DNA of 64,000 nt, from assembly GCA_964558295.1 (NCBI GenBank), contig CAZLDQ010000002.1, forward strand, positions 1-64,000, in the 5' to 3' direction. The number at the start of each line of letters is the position of its first letter. Position 1 is the first letter of the stretch. The notes under the pieces were generated by a model. The model made no database searches. It had not been told where the DNA came from and saw only the letters and a program-made list of their open reading frames with translations. The translations under genes were made by a program, and so were the position numbers. This document shows positions 1 to 9,203 of this stretch, piece by piece. Source of the stretch: JBDKTH01 sp964558295. GTDB taxonomy: Bacteria > Planctomycetota > Planctomycetia > Pirellulales > Thermoguttaceae.

Positions 1-1
1 A

Positions 2-304
2 ACCACCGCCGAGGCGATCCGCCCTGCGGCCCCGGCTCCGGCATCCGCAGCCGAAGAGCACGTTGCCTTGATCAAAAGCCCGATGGTCGGCACTTTCTAC
101 GCTGCCCCCGACCCGGATTCCCCTCCCTATGTGAAAGTGGGCGATTCCATCGGCTCGGACACGGTCGTCTGTATCGTCGAGGCCATGAAGGTCATCAACG
201 AAATCCAGGCCGAGGTATCCGGCAAGATCGTAGCCGTGCTGGTCGAGAACGGTGAACCGGTCGAATTCGGCCAGCCCCTGTTCAAAGTCGACACCCGGCA
301 ATAA
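2..304 (+). CDS. accB: Biotin carboxyl carrier protein of acetyl-CoA carboxylase (3' part)
   Basis: Carries the biotin that biotin carboxylase charges with CO2 before transfer to acetyl-CoA, the first step of fatty acid synthesis. The window opens inside the gene: the reading frame is open from base 2 through an Ala/Pro-rich linker and then enters the biotinyl domain. The biotinylation motif EAMKV is intact (Lys is the attachment site), and the preceding SPMVGTFY segment is typical of AccB. A TTG at 68 could be read as a start, but the linker upstream is in frame and normal for the family, so the true N-terminus lies outside the window. It ends 41 bases before accC, the usual accB-accC operon order. 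Confidence 0.95.
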   Translation, partial: TTAEAIRPAAPAPASAAEEHVALIKSPMVGTFYAAPDPDSPPYVKVGDSIGSDTVVCIVEAMKVINEIQAEVSGKIVAVLVENGEPVEFGQPLFKVDTRQ

Positions 305-345
305 CCCAGCCTGTCTTCTCACCTTCCAACGAAATTGGCTGAGTG

Positions 346-1689
346 ATGTTTAAGCGTATTCTTGTAGCCAATCGCGGCGAAATCGCCCTGCGGATCATTC
401 GCGCATGTCGTGAGATGGGCATCGAGACGGTCGCCGTCTTCAGTGAGGCAGACCGCGGCGCCGCCTATCTCGACTTGGCCGACGAAGCCTATTGTATCGG
501 CACCGCCCGGGCCTCGGATAGCTATCTGAAGATCGACCGGGTGATCAGCGCCGCCGAGGTCGGCAACGCCCAGGCGATTCACCCCGGCTACGGGTTCCTC
601 GCGGAAAACGCCCATTTTGCCGAGGTCTGCCGCAGTTGCCAGATCGAGTTCATCGGCCCGCCGCATGAAGCAATGGCCATGGTGGGCGACAAGAACGCCG
701 CACGCCGCCTCGCCCGGGAAGTGGGCGTCCCCACCGTACCCGGCAGTGACGGACTCATCGAAAACGAAGATCACGCCCTGGCCGTGGCACGCGAGATTGG
801 TTACCCCGTGTTGATCAAGGCTTCTGCCGGCGGTGGCGGGCGGGGAATGCGCGTGGCACTAAACGATCAGGCCCTCACGGCTGCCTTGCAGCAAGCACAA
901 GCCGAAGCCGGCGCGGCCTTCGGCAATGGCGACGTCTATCTGGAAAAATACGTCGAACATCCTCGACACGTCGAGGTCCAGATCCTCGCCGATACGCACG
1001 GCAATGTCGTCCACCTCTGGGAACGCGATTGCACCATGCAGCGCCGCCACCAGAAACTAATCGAAGAAAGCCCGGCCCCCCAATTAGACTGTGCGGTGCG
1101 TCAGGCCATCTGCGAATCGGCCGTACGGCTCATCAAAGCAGCCAATTACAGCAACGCCGGGACCGTGGAGTTCATCGTCGACCGTTCCGGCAACTTCTAC
1201 TTCATCGAAGTCAATGCCCGTATTCAGGTAGAACACCCCGTCTCCGAGTTGGTCACCGGGATCGACCTGATCAAATCGCAGATCCGTGTGGCGGCCGGCG
1301 AACCGCTCCCGTTCCGCCAGGAAGATATTGTCTGTCGCGGTGCGGCGATCGAGTGCCGCATCAACGCCGAAGATCCCAGCAAGAATTTCCGCCCCTCGCC
1401 CGGACGCATCGAACGGATGATCGTCCCCGGCGGGTTTGGCGTCCGCTTCGACTCCCACGCCCATGCGGGGTACCAAGTCTCCCCACATTACGACTCGATG
1501 ATCGGCAAGCTGCTGGTGCACCAGCCTACCCGCGAAGAGGCAATCGCCTCGATGAAGCGAGCCCTCGCCGAACTCCGGATTGAGGGGATTACCACCACCA
1601 TTCCCCGGCACTTGGAGATCCTCAACCATCCGGCCTTTTTGGAGGCCCGGGTGGATACGACCTTTATTGAGCGGACATGGCCGGGGTAA
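346..1689 (+). CDS. accC: Biotin carboxylase subunit of acetyl-CoA carboxylase
   Basis: ATP-dependent carboxylation of the biotin on AccB with bicarbonate. The protein has 447 residues, the usual AccC length. It begins [17 protein letters not shown], matching the family N-terminus, so the ATG at 346 is preferred to the in-frame GTG at 343. The biotin-carboxylase N-domain is followed by an ATP-grasp fold with the glycine-rich loop [10 protein letters not shown] (about residue 160) and the catalytic stretch [12 protein letters not shown] (about residue 285), then the C-terminal carboxylase domain. It is cotranscribed with accB. No obvious terminator follows. The next gene starts 227 bases downstream. 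Confidence 0.97.
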   Translation: MFKRILVANRGEIALRIIRACREMGIETVAVFSEADRGAAYLDLADEAYCIGTARASDSYLKIDRVISAAEVGNAQAIHPGYGFLAENAHFAEVCRSCQIEFIGPPHEAMAMVGDKNAARRLAREVGVPTVPGSDGLIENEDHALAVAREIGYPVLIKASAGGGGRGMRVALNDQALTAALQQAQAEAGAAFGNGDVYLEKYVEHPRHVEVQILADTHGNVVHLWERDCTMQRRHQKLIEESPAPQLDCAVRQAICESAVRLIKAANYSNAGTVEFIVDRSGNFYFIEVNARIQVEHPVSELVTGIDLIKSQIRVAAGEPLPFRQEDIVCRGAAIECRINAEDPSKNFRPSPGRIERMIVPGGFGVRFDSHAHAGYQVSPHYDSMIGKLLVHQPTREEAIASMKRALAELRIEGITTTIPRHLEILNHPAFLEARVDTTFIERTWPG

Positions 1690-1916
1690 GCGACTCCCCA
1701 CAACAGACCTTTGCCTGTCTCGTCCGCCGGTCTTCGGAGAGGTTGCGTCGCCGGCGAACAGTGTCCCTCCCCAGGCCCCGGTTTTCCTCGATCGCCGCGG
1801 GAGCTAAAATTGTGGGTTCTTCGACCGCCCCGGTGATGGCCGCACGCCGAGGATGTAACTCGTAACCATCTTGGATTGAACCTGTTTTGTAGCAAGTCGA
1901 GTAGTGAGAGTAATCC

Positions 1917-3278
1917 ATGAGCAACCCGCTTTCCAACCCGCCTGGCCCATCCAGCCCCATGCGTCGCGTCGCAATCCTCTTCTCCGGTGGTCCCGCGCCG
2001 GCCGCGAATGCCGTAATCGCCTCGGCAGCGACCTGCTTCTCCCGGAACGGGATCGAAGTATTGGGAATTCTCAAGGGCTACTCGCACCTGATGGCCTACA
2101 AGGATGACACCCCCCTCAAGGAAGGCACCGCCTACATCAAACTTGATCACAAGGAGCTGGACGGCGTCCGAACCAGCCAGGGGATCATCATTGGCACGGC
2201 CCGGGCAAATCCGGGCAAGAAAGTCTCCTCGCCGGCAGACCTCGACGACCCGGAGAAGACCGCTCCTCTGCGAACCACCTACAACGCCCTGTCGTCGCTC
2301 GGCGTCGACGCCCTGATCTCCATCGGCGGAGACGATACCCTGACCACGGCCGGCAAGTTCCAGCGGTTTCAGGAAAAGCTGCCTGCCGACAAGAAGCGAA
2401 TCCGTGTGGTCCATCTGCCCAAGACGATCGACAACGACTACAAGGGAATCGACTTCACGTTCGGTTACTTCACCGCCGTCGACATGCTGGCCACCGAGCT
2501 TCGCAACCTGATGGCAGACTCCATGGCCGCCGGTGCCTATTTCATCACGCAAGTGATGGGGCGCGCAGCCGGCTGGCTCGCTTATGGTGCCGCTATTGCC
2601 GGTGAAGCCGCCTTGGTGATCGGCCTGGAAGACATTCCCAAGCAGTGGTGGTCGCAAGAACCCGCCGTCGATCCCTCCACGGGCAAGCCGATGACCGACA
2701 AGGCCGGCAAACCGTTGATGCGAGATGTGTTCAACGTGGAAGCGGTCGTCAAGCGGATTGTCGACACCGTCATCGCCCGCGACCGTGACGGCAAGCATTA
2801 TGGCGTGGTCGTCATGGCCGAAGGCCTGGCAGAGTTCCTTCCCCTGGCCGAAATCCACAACTGCCTGCCGGAAGCGGAATACAAACAGCTCAAAGCCGAT
2901 GAGTTCGGCCACTTCCCCGTCTCCCAGTTGAAGTTCAGCAGCCGCATTGGTCACTTGGTGGCGGCGGAATACAAAAAGCGAACAGGCAAGGACCGGAAGT
3001 TCAATGGCCTGCAATTTGGCTACGAGGTTCGGTGCCACCGTCCCGTGGCCTTCGACATCATCCTCGGAAGCCAACTGGGCGTTGGCGCCTATCGGGCCTT
3101 GGCCGAAAAGAACCTCGATGGCGTGATGATCTCGGTCAGCGGCCAACTCGGCCTGGATTATGTGCCGTTTGCTCAACTCATCAAGGAAGAGACCCTGCGG
3201 GCCCACGCCCGTCCGATCGACCCGGAGGAGGACTTCCACCAACTGGCTCGCTATCTGGAAAGCCGGATCGACGAGTAA
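1917..3278 (+). CDS. pfp: Pyrophosphate-dependent 6-phosphofructokinase
   Basis: Interconverts fructose 6-phosphate and fructose 1,6-bisphosphate, most likely with pyrophosphate as phosphoryl donor, so the step is reversible. The protein has 453 residues and the PFK fold. The phosphate-donor motif is GGDDT (residues 137-141); an Asp at the position that is Gly in ATP enzymes is the known PPi signature. The catalytic loop reads PKTIDND (about 168-174), where the Lys also marks PPi enzymes. MGR at 214-216 is the substrate-binding motif. The first ~14 residues are Pro/Ser-rich and poorly conserved, so the ATG at 1956 (MRRVAILFSGG) is a possible alternative start. A strong terminator follows, so this ends the accB-accC-pfp stretch or is its own unit. 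Confidence 0.92.
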   Translation: MSNPLSNPPGPSSPMRRVAILFSGGPAPAANAVIASAATCFSRNGIEVLGILKGYSHLMAYKDDTPLKEGTAYIKLDHKELDGVRTSQGIIIGTARANPGKKVSSPADLDDPEKTAPLRTTYNALSSLGVDALISIGGDDTLTTAGKFQRFQEKLPADKKRIRVVHLPKTIDNDYKGIDFTFGYFTAVDMLATELRNLMADSMAAGAYFITQVMGRAAGWLAYGAAIAGEAALVIGLEDIPKQWWSQEPAVDPSTGKPMTDKAGKPLMRDVFNVEAVVKRIVDTVIARDRDGKHYGVVVMAEGLAEFLPLAEIHNCLPEAEYKQLKADEFGHFPVSQLKFSSRIGHLVAAEYKKRTGKDRKFNGLQFGYEVRCHRPVAFDIILGSQLGVGAYRALAEKNLDGVMISVSGQLGLDYVPFAQLIKEETLRAHARPIDPEEDFHQLARYLESRIDE

Positions 3279-3296
3279 GTGCGTTTGCCACGACCG

Positions 3297-3334
3297 GGCG
3301 GGGATCGGACGGTCCCCGCCTTTTTTCTTTCTTG
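3297..3334 (+). terminator. Intrinsic terminator after the phosphofructokinase gene
   Basis: A perfect 8-bp GC-rich stem (3297-3304 with 3313-3320, arms GGCGGGGA and TCCCCGCC) with an 8-base loop is followed directly by TTTTTTCTTTCTT. It lies 19 bases after the stop codon of the phosphofructokinase gene. Confidence 0.92.
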
Positions 3335-3687
3335 ACTCGTCCGGGATTTCCCGCAATGGTCATCGCCCCACAATTTTCCCTTGAAATTGTGCCAGCAGAT
3401 CTGCTACGTTCAAACATGCCGCCCCAACGGCCGCAGTTTTGTTCTTTGACAATTTACCCCCACCAACACCGGCGAAGACCTACGATCCCCCCGGGAGAGT
3501 CTTTTCCCCAACGATCTGAGAGAATTGTTGACGAAACACGGGAACACTCCTGGGAGATTGTTGGCAAGCCGAGAAACGCGAGGCAGCACCCACGCCTTTC
3601 CCCACAGAGCCCTTCATCTCCTGGCAAAAGATTTGCTATACTGGCAGAGTACTTGACACCCGTTCACCTGCCGCTATCGCTAGCAAC
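3335..3687 (+). promoter_or_regulatory. Noncoding region upstream of ruvB with candidate promoter elements
   Basis: No convincing gene lies between the terminator and ruvB. An extended -10 element (TG-C-TATACT) sits at 3634-3642, 45 bases before the ruvB ATG, without a good -35. A perfect TTGACA at 3653-3658 is followed 16 bases later by a weak TATCGC, which would place the transcription start at the ATG. No Shine-Dalgarno sequence precedes ruvB, so a short-leader or leaderless transcript is possible. These are motif matches only. Confidence 0.35.
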
Positions 3688-4719
3688 ATGAGCCGCGAAC
3701 CGATCCTTCATCGCTCGGAAAATGCCGCCGAAGACGATCGTTTGCGGCCCCAACGGATGCAAGACATGGTCGGCCAGCGTGCGGTGTATTCGCGTCTGGA
3801 GATCGCCCTGGATGCTGCGTTAAAGAGGGACGAGCCGCTCGGGCATATCCTCTTCGATGGCCCCCCAGGTCTGGGCAAGACCACCTTTGCCACCTGCATT
3901 CCCCGCGACCTTGGCGTCAGCTTTCAGATCGCTAGCGGAGCCACGCTCAAGGCTCCCAAGGACCTGATCCCGTATCTGACCAATGCGGAAGAACGCTCCG
4001 TCTTGTTCATCGACGAAATCCACCGCATGCAGAAGGCAGTCGAAGAGTTCCTTTACCCGGCCATGGAGGATTTCCGCATCGACCTGACCCTGGGAGAAGG
4101 AATCAATGCCCGAACGCTCAATATCCAATTGAAGCCGTTCACCCTCATTGGGGCCACGACTCGTGCCGGCCTGTTGTCGGCCCCCTTGCGAGATCGCTTC
4201 CAAATGCGAGAGCATCTTGACTTCTATTCAGTCGACGAATTGGCCCAGATTGTCCAACGTAACGCAGCCAAACTCCAAATCCCCATCGACACGGCAGCCT
4301 CGGAGGAAATCGCCAGCCGAAGCCGGGGCACGCCGCGGTTGGCCAATAACCGGCTTCGCTGGGTCCGCGATTACGCCACAAGCCGAGCCAACGGCCAGAT
4401 TTCCCTCACCGTCGCCCAAGATGCACTGGCGATGCAAGGGATCGATCCCCTCGGACTCGACCCGCTGGATCGCAAGTACCTGGAAACCATTGCCCGCGTG
4501 TTTGGCGGGGGCCCCGTGGGCGTGGAAGCCGCGGCCCACACGATGAACCTCACCCCCGACACCCTGATCGACGAGGTCGAGCCGTATCTGTTGCGAAGCG
4601 AACTGATCGTTCGCTCTCCCCGTGGACGACGTTTGACCGCGGCCGGTCTGGCACATCTCGGATTGGATCCGTCCTCCTCTCCCAACGGCTCGCAGCGAAC
4701 GCTCTTTGAACCAAACTGA
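3688..4719 (+). CDS. ruvB: Holliday junction branch migration helicase RuvB
   Basis: AAA+ motor that drives branch migration of Holliday junctions with RuvA. The protein has 343 residues, family length. Walker A is GPPGLGKTT (58-66), Walker B FIDEIH (107-112), sensor 1 GATTRAG (155-161), and the arginine-finger region APLRDRF is at 165-171. Sensor 2 is present but shifted relative to the usual IANRLLRR: here it reads TPRLANNRLRWVRDYA (215-230). The C-terminal winged helix (GGGPVGVEA, then PRGRRLTAAG) is intact. The gene stands alone; ruvA and ruvC are not in the window. The usual Gly after the arginine-finger motif is Gln (DRFQM), so this is a divergent but probably functional RuvB. Confidence 0.93.
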   Translation: MSREPILHRSENAAEDDRLRPQRMQDMVGQRAVYSRLEIALDAALKRDEPLGHILFDGPPGLGKTTFATCIPRDLGVSFQIASGATLKAPKDLIPYLTNAEERSVLFIDEIHRMQKAVEEFLYPAMEDFRIDLTLGEGINARTLNIQLKPFTLIGATTRAGLLSAPLRDRFQMREHLDFYSVDELAQIVQRNAAKLQIPIDTAASEEIASRSRGTPRLANNRLRWVRDYATSRANGQISLTVAQDALAMQGIDPLGLDPLDRKYLETIARVFGGGPVGVEAAAHTMNLTPDTLIDEVEPYLLRSELIVRSPRGRRLTAAGLAHLGLDPSSSPNGSQRTLFEPN

Positions 4720-4975
4720 CCGAAAGGCCTCGCCTCAGGAATCCAGACGGGTCGTCGGCCTTCCTCTGCGATCAGAGCCCCCCTCCCTGATCACCTTCTC
4801 GCCACTCTTGCGTCGTAAGGCCTCAGCCAATCGCCCGATAGCTTGCTAGGAAGAACTGTTGATTTTGCCGCGTTTTTCCTTGCCGTGTATTGCGGCGACC
4901 AATCGCGGCGTTAAGATATGACATTTAGAGTGCCTTTGCCTCGATCGCGTGCTGACCTGCCGGAAGGAGCCTAAG

Positions 4976-5353
4976 ATGCAGACTTTTGCTCCGGAATGGG
5001 AATTGGAAGTGCAGCGAGGTCCGGGTTGGCTTCTGGTCAAGTTGCCTGCTCCCGCCCCCGATTCCGCACATTCCGTCCCGCTGGCCGACCAACTCTGGTC
5101 CTTGCTGGAAAGCCATTTTGTCTATCGGCTTGTCCTCGAACTGAATGAGAACCTTGTGCTGAATCGGCATCTCTTGGGCCAACTGGTCCAGTTGTACCGA
5201 CGAGTCCGTCAACACAGGGGAATGATGCGTCTCTGTGGGCTTTCCCCGCTGAATCGAAAGATCCTGGAAAACCACCACCATCTCATCGACCGGCTCCCGC
5301 CTTACGAAGACATCGAGGAAGCGGTGATGGGAGTCAGGCACAAGCCACGGTAG
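4976..5353 (+). CDS. STAS-domain protein, anti-anti-sigma factor type
   Basis: A 125-residue single-domain protein. The C-terminal half (GMMRLCGLSPLNRKILE, then PYEDIEEAV) follows the STAS pattern of SpoIIAA/RsbV-like regulators, in which a Ser or Thr is phosphorylated by a partner kinase. I cannot confidently assign the phospho-acceptor: the usual DSxG segment is replaced by an Asn/His-rich stretch (ENLVLNRHLLGQL). The ATG at 4976 is chosen over an in-frame TTG at 4949 because AGGAG lies 5-10 bases upstream. Its 3' end overlaps the 3' end of the convergent BON gene by 20 bp. No kinase or sigma factor gene lies next to it, so its partner is unknown. Confidence 0.7.
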   Translation: MQTFAPEWELEVQRGPGWLLVKLPAPAPDSAHSVPLADQLWSLLESHFVYRLVLELNENLVLNRHLLGQLVQLYRRVRQHRGMMRLCGLSPLNRKILENHHHLIDRLPPYEDIEEAVMGVRHKPR

Positions 5354-5600
5354 AACAATACGGCTCCGCCCGGACCGACGCAGCCGCCATCACTTCAAGT
5401 TCGTTGAAGATCTCATGGACTCCGTCCACATGACGGAGCGCCTCTTGGGCCATTTGCTTCTGAAAGTAGGAATGGACGACGCCACGCAGGGTGACTCGCC
5501 CTTCTTTCATCTCAAAGCGAAGCCGGCGTCCCGACAGATGCGGGTTTTGCGAAAGAGCGGTTAAGACTTTGTCATTCAATGGTGTGTCGATCTGGCTCAT
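5334..5600 (-). CDS. BON-domain protein
   Basis: Small protein of 88 residues if the ATG at 5600 is used (MSQIDTPLNDKVLTALSQN); a 25-residue N-terminal extension in the same frame looks non-conserved. The whole protein matches the BON pattern: an N-terminal helix, then GRRLRFEMKEGRVTLRGVVHSYFQK and QEALRHVDGVHEIFNELEV. BON domains bind membranes or associate with envelope proteins, and no signal peptide is present here. A perfect 10-bp inverted repeat lies 35-66 bases upstream. The gene converges with and overlaps the STAS gene by 20 bp. Confidence 0.75.
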   Translation of the reverse strand: MSQIDTPLNDKVLTALSQNPHLSGRRLRFEMKEGRVTLRGVVHSYFQKQMAQEALRHVDGVHEIFNELEVMAAASVRAEPYCSTVACA

Positions 5601-5634
5601 CGCGCAATTCCGTAAATCGGTTGGGGGGGAAACC

Positions 5635-5666
5635 GCGATTGACCTTGTGGCCCCAGGGTCAATCGC
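5635..5666. promoter_or_regulatory. Operator-like inverted repeat upstream of the BON gene
   Basis: Perfect 10-bp arms (GCGATTGACC at 5635-5644, GGTCAATCGC at 5657-5666) are separated by 12 bases. The repeat lies 35 bases upstream of the BON start codon, where a repressor site or a leader hairpin would be expected. There is no T-tract on either side, so it is not an intrinsic terminator. Confidence 0.5.
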
Positions 5667-5880
5667 TATGAGCAACTCGCTTCTACCTCCCCGATCGGCA
5701 ATCCGATGGATTCTGGTAAAGCAGAAGCTTTGCGCAGCCTGGAAAATCTCGCCAACACGATTCAGATGTAGGGGTTCTGCGGCCCGTATAACGATAGCAC
5801 CTATTCGTACCCACCAAATCGCCTGTTTGGCCGGCGAACTTTAACGAGCCCCCCTGCTTCAGAAATCTGCCCCCAAGCGG

Positions 5881-7302
5881 TCAGCGAACCAGCAGATAGA
5901 GCACCGGACTAATGGCGATTGTCGCAAGCAAACCGCTGAGCAAGTGAATCTGCCGGTGGAATCGCTGCTCATAGCGAGGGTCCTGGGTGGCCCGATACAG
6001 GAATTCGACACGCCGGGCAAGACTGGCATGCTGCCAACTGGCCGCGTGCCGATCGGCACCGCTGAAGGCGGCCAGTTTCTCCAAAGCCGATACAAACGTC
6101 TCAACCGGAGGGTTGTCGCCGCGTGCCTCCAGCATTCGGCAGCCAAACAGATCGGCCTGCCCTTCCAAAAGCCGTGAATAGGCTCCAAAGACAACCATCC
6201 CATACGAAGCCATTGCTCCCAAGAACAGCAGCCCCACGAGGACCTGGGCATTCAAACCGTCCAGACGCAGCAAATGCCCCAACCGGTCGCCCATATGCGG
6301 CGAAACGAGTTCCACAAGCACCCAAAAGCTGACCGGGGCGGCCATGGCGATAACCCGCAACAGCAAATGGCGATGGCGGATGTGCCCCACTTCATGGCCA
6401 AAGACCGCCTCGACCTCAGCATCCGTCAGTTGGGCCAGCAAGCCATCGGTCAGGAAGACGTAACGGAACGGTGGCAGAAAGCCAGCCACTGCGGCGTTGA
6501 CGAGTGTTCCATTCGTATGCCAGACGAGGATCTGCCTGCAGCGGAAGCCGGCCCGTCGCGCAGCGGCCTGCAGCCGATTATACAAGCACCCCTCTCTCAA
6601 GGGAACTGTACGCCACACGTAGCGCAACATGGTCGGGAAAAACACGAACAACAGGACCATCGGAGGCGCATAGACCACCAAAGCGTAGTTCCCCGCGAGC
6701 AACTCTGGGGCCACCAATTCCGCAATGTCTTGGACGGCGGCCAGCCCAAGCACAGGTGACAACAACAGCCCCAGACAGTGGCGCAGATGGAGCAACACGT
6801 ACTGAGTTCGCGAGGTAGGGGAGATCACCACGGCTTCCCTGAAGCGTGCGTCATCCTCCAGAACACGATGCACCTCATAAAAACACGCCCAGGACAAAAT
6901 CATTGGCAAGACAATCGGCAGGATCACTAGCACTTCGTCCAGCACGGGAATCCCATCCAGACGCCAATTGCAGTGGACAATCCGTGCCCAATCCAAGCCG
7001 TAGAGGATCGCCCCGACGGCCAACATCCACAACAGACAGTGGACCTGACGCAAGCGTCGAAACCGTCTTAGAGTCTTGCCGTCCTGCGGTACCTCGTGCA
7101 ACCGACGGGCAATACGAAGCGAACCGATGGCCGCAAACGCAACGACGCAGCTCACCGCAGCCAGGGCAAGAAGCAACCGCCCCCCCACCGCAGAAACCGG
7201 CAGACGAGGACTGTTCTCGGAGATAACCAGTGCCGCCAGGACGGCGACAATCAGACTAAGCTGCATCGAGCGGCTACGGGAAAGAGGATATGAAGAATCC
7301 AC
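5881..7302 (-). CDS. M48-family membrane zinc metalloprotease
   Basis: Integral membrane peptidase of 473 residues. The zinc site is HEVGH (303-307), with the third ligand Glu in LLEGQAD (about 380). Around these are hydrophobic segments at about 14-28, 42-60, 88-101, 120-141, 175-195, 205-226, 316-334 and 355-375, plus a C-terminal one, giving a HtpX/Ste24-like membrane layout. M48 enzymes usually remove damaged membrane proteins or process CAAX-type substrates; the substrate here is unknown. An internal Met at residue 13 is an alternative start that begins directly at the first hydrophobic segment. It is transcribed away from serA and separated from it by a terminator. Confidence 0.88.
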   Translation of the reverse strand: MDSSYPLSRSRSMQLSLIVAVLAALVISENSPRLPVSAVGGRLLLALAAVSCVVAFAAIGSLRIARRLHEVPQDGKTLRRFRRLRQVHCLLWMLAVGAILYGLDWARIVHCNWRLDGIPVLDEVLVILPIVLPMILSWACFYEVHRVLEDDARFREAVVISPTSRTQYVLLHLRHCLGLLLSPVLGLAAVQDIAELVAPELLAGNYALVVYAPPMVLLFVFFPTMLRYVWRTVPLREGCLYNRLQAAARRAGFRCRQILVWHTNGTLVNAAVAGFLPPFRYVFLTDGLLAQLTDAEVEAVFGHEVGHIRHRHLLLRVIAMAAPVSFWVLVELVSPHMGDRLGHLLRLDGLNAQVLVGLLFLGAMASYGMVVFGAYSRLLEGQADLFGCRMLEARGDNPPVETFVSALEKLAAFSGADRHAASWQHASLARRVEFLYRATQDPRYEQRFHRQIHLLSGLLATIAISPVLYLLVR

Positions 7303-7307
7303 GGCGA

Positions 7308-7395
7308 CGAATCACGACGCCGAAAAAACACGAAGCACGAGGACACGGACTTGTCCTCGGCTTCGTGCCTTTATGTTTCACACGTTCGTGATTCG
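7308..7395 (-). terminator. Intrinsic terminator of serA inside a larger palindrome
   Basis: On the minus strand a long hairpin (arms 7329-7344 and 7353-7367, 15 pairs with one bulged base, 8-base loop) is followed by TGTTTTTTCGG (7320-7330), as expected for an intrinsic terminator downstream of serA. It is nested in a second inverted repeat with perfect 10-bp arms (7308-7317, CGAATCACGA; 7386-7395, TCGTGATTCG). The terminator call is strong; the role of the outer arms is unknown. Confidence 0.85.
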
Positions 7396-7480
7396 ACCTT
7401 CATCCGTTACAGGAAGGCCCCCCGGCAGGAACATGCCAGGATTTTTCTATCCTAATCACCCCCACGGACTCACTCAAGCC

Positions 7481-9109
7481 TTATCCGCCCATCCAAGCGG
7501 GCATCTGGCCGGCAGGCGGAAGCTTGACGATCCAAGCCTTCATCACCGCATCGAGGGCAAGGACCTCAGCGAGGGCTTCAGCGGGTGGCTGAGCATCAAG
7601 AGCCAGAATCCCGACCGCCTCCCCCCCCGGCTTATTGGTGGCCCGGCCAACCGACATCTGGGCAATATTGATCTCATGCTTGCCGAAGATGCTCCCCACT
7701 CGGCCGATCACGCCCGGCATGTCACGATGAACAAAGATCAAGAGGATCCCGTCAAGATAGCTCTCCAGACGGCAGTCGCCTTTCTGAACCAACCGCGGCA
7801 TGTGATTGCCAAATAGGGTCCCAGCAGCCACGGCGGTTCGCTCTTCACTGATCACTTCCGCCGTGATCAAGGAACTGAAGTCGCCGACATCCGAGGTGCG
7901 TTCCTCAACCAACTCAATGCCGCGTTCCCGCAGCAGCATCTCGGCGTTGACAATGTTCGCCTCGCCTTCCATCGCATGTTCCATCAGGCCGGCGGCAAAG
8001 GCCGCCGACAGTAGCTTGGTATCCTTTTTGGCCACTTCACCCTTATAACGAAGCTTGCAGGTCACAGGCGGGAAGCCGTCGACTTGCGACAAAAGGATTC
8101 CGAGCCGGTAAGCCACATCAAGATAGCCCCGGAGCGACTCCAAGGTCTTCGGGTCTAGCGGCGACATGTTAACCGATTGCTTGATCGCCCCGGTGGTGAA
8201 GTAGTCGACCAGCAGTTCGGCAGCTTCCAACGCCACGTTCGACTGGGCCTCTTCGGTGCTGGCCCCGAGGTGCGGCGTGCAAACGACGTTCGGCATGCCA
8301 AACAGTGGACTGTCGGTGCAGGGCTCCTTTTCGAACACGTCAAGGGCCACGCCGCCAAGATGGCCGCTCTTGAGCCCTTCGACCAGTGCGGCCTCATTAT
8401 AGATGCCACCCCGGGCACAATTGATCAGTCGCACGCCCTTCTTCATGATCTTGATCTCGTCCATCCCGATGAGATTGCGTGTTTCCTCAGTCAGGGGTGT
8501 ATGAACGGTCAGGTAATCAACATCCGGCAGCATTTCCCGAACCGACGTACAGAGCCGGACCCCCAGTTCCTTGGCCCGTTGGGGCGTGAGGAACGGATCG
8601 TAAGCCAAGACGTGCATTTCCAGAGCCAAGGCGCGGGTGGCGACGGCTTGGCCGATGCGTCCAAGCCCGACGATCCCGAGTGTCTTGCCGGCCAATTGCG
8701 TCCCGGTGAACTTCTTGCGATCCCAACGTCCTTCGACCAGACTCTGATAGGCCGGATACACATTGCGGGAGAGGGCCATCATCAGGGTAATGGCCTGTTC
8801 GGCGGTGGAAATCGTGTTACCGCCGGGAGTGTTCATCACCAGAATCCCTTGCCGGGTAGCGGCCTTCAGATCAATGTTGTCCACGCCCACCCCAGCCCGA
8901 GCGATCGCTTTCAGACGGCGATTGCCGGCCAAAACGTCGGCGGTGATCTTCACGCCGCTGCGACAGATCGCCCCATCGGCCTCCAGAAGCGCTTTGCGGA
9001 GATCGTCGCCCTTGAGGCCCGTGCGGACCTCGACTTCGATCCCCCCAGCCGACTTCAACAAGTTCAGGCCTTCTTGCGACAGATCGTCCAAAACGATGAC
9101 TCGTGGCAT
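7481..9109 (-). CDS. serA: D-3-phosphoglycerate dehydrogenase, long (ACT-domain) type
   Basis: Oxidises 3-phosphoglycerate to 3-phosphohydroxypyruvate with NAD, the first step of the phosphorylated serine pathway. The protein has 542 residues from the ATG at 9109 (MPRVIVLDDL); five extra in-frame residues upstream are not conserved. The substrate-binding part contains RAGVGVDNID, the NAD-binding motif is GLGRIG (148-153), and the catalytic residues are Arg in NCARGG (233), Glu in DVFEKEP and His in TPHLGAST (280). The C-terminus has the allosteric substrate-binding domain and an ACT domain (about 465-542), so feedback by serine is likely. A class V aminotransferase starts upstream on the same strand and ends 94 bases before this gene. 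The pair probably acts in serine or glyoxylate metabolism. Confidence 0.95.
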   Translation of the reverse strand: MPRVIVLDDLSQEGLNLLKSAGGIEVEVRTGLKGDDLRKALLEADGAICRSGVKITADVLAGNRRLKAIARAGVGVDNIDLKAATRQGILVMNTPGGNTISTAEQAITLMMALSRNVYPAYQSLVEGRWDRKKFTGTQLAGKTLGIVGLGRIGQAVATRALALEMHVLAYDPFLTPQRAKELGVRLCTSVREMLPDVDYLTVHTPLTEETRNLIGMDEIKIMKKGVRLINCARGGIYNEAALVEGLKSGHLGGVALDVFEKEPCTDSPLFGMPNVVCTPHLGASTEEAQSNVALEAAELLVDYFTTGAIKQSVNMSPLDPKTLESLRGYLDVAYRLGILLSQVDGFPPVTCKLRYKGEVAKKDTKLLSAAFAAGLMEHAMEGEANIVNAEMLLRERGIELVEERTSDVGDFSSLITAEVISEERTAVAAGTLFGNHMPRLVQKGDCRLESYLDGILLIFVHRDMPGVIGRVGSIFGKHEINIAQMSVGRATNKPGGEAVGILALDAQPPAEALAEVLALDAVMKAWIVKLPPAGQMPAWMGG

Positions 9110-9203
9110 GTGACTCAACCTCATTCTTCGAAGGGTGAAACTGCTTCAGGCTCGCACCTGAATACAGCGCGACTAAACCTGTTTCACTCCACTGGCTACC
9201 ACT

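Noticed and set aside
1488..3356. 622-codon minus-strand ORF over accC and pfp
   Set aside because: Shadow frame opposite two well-supported genes; no domain or start signal.
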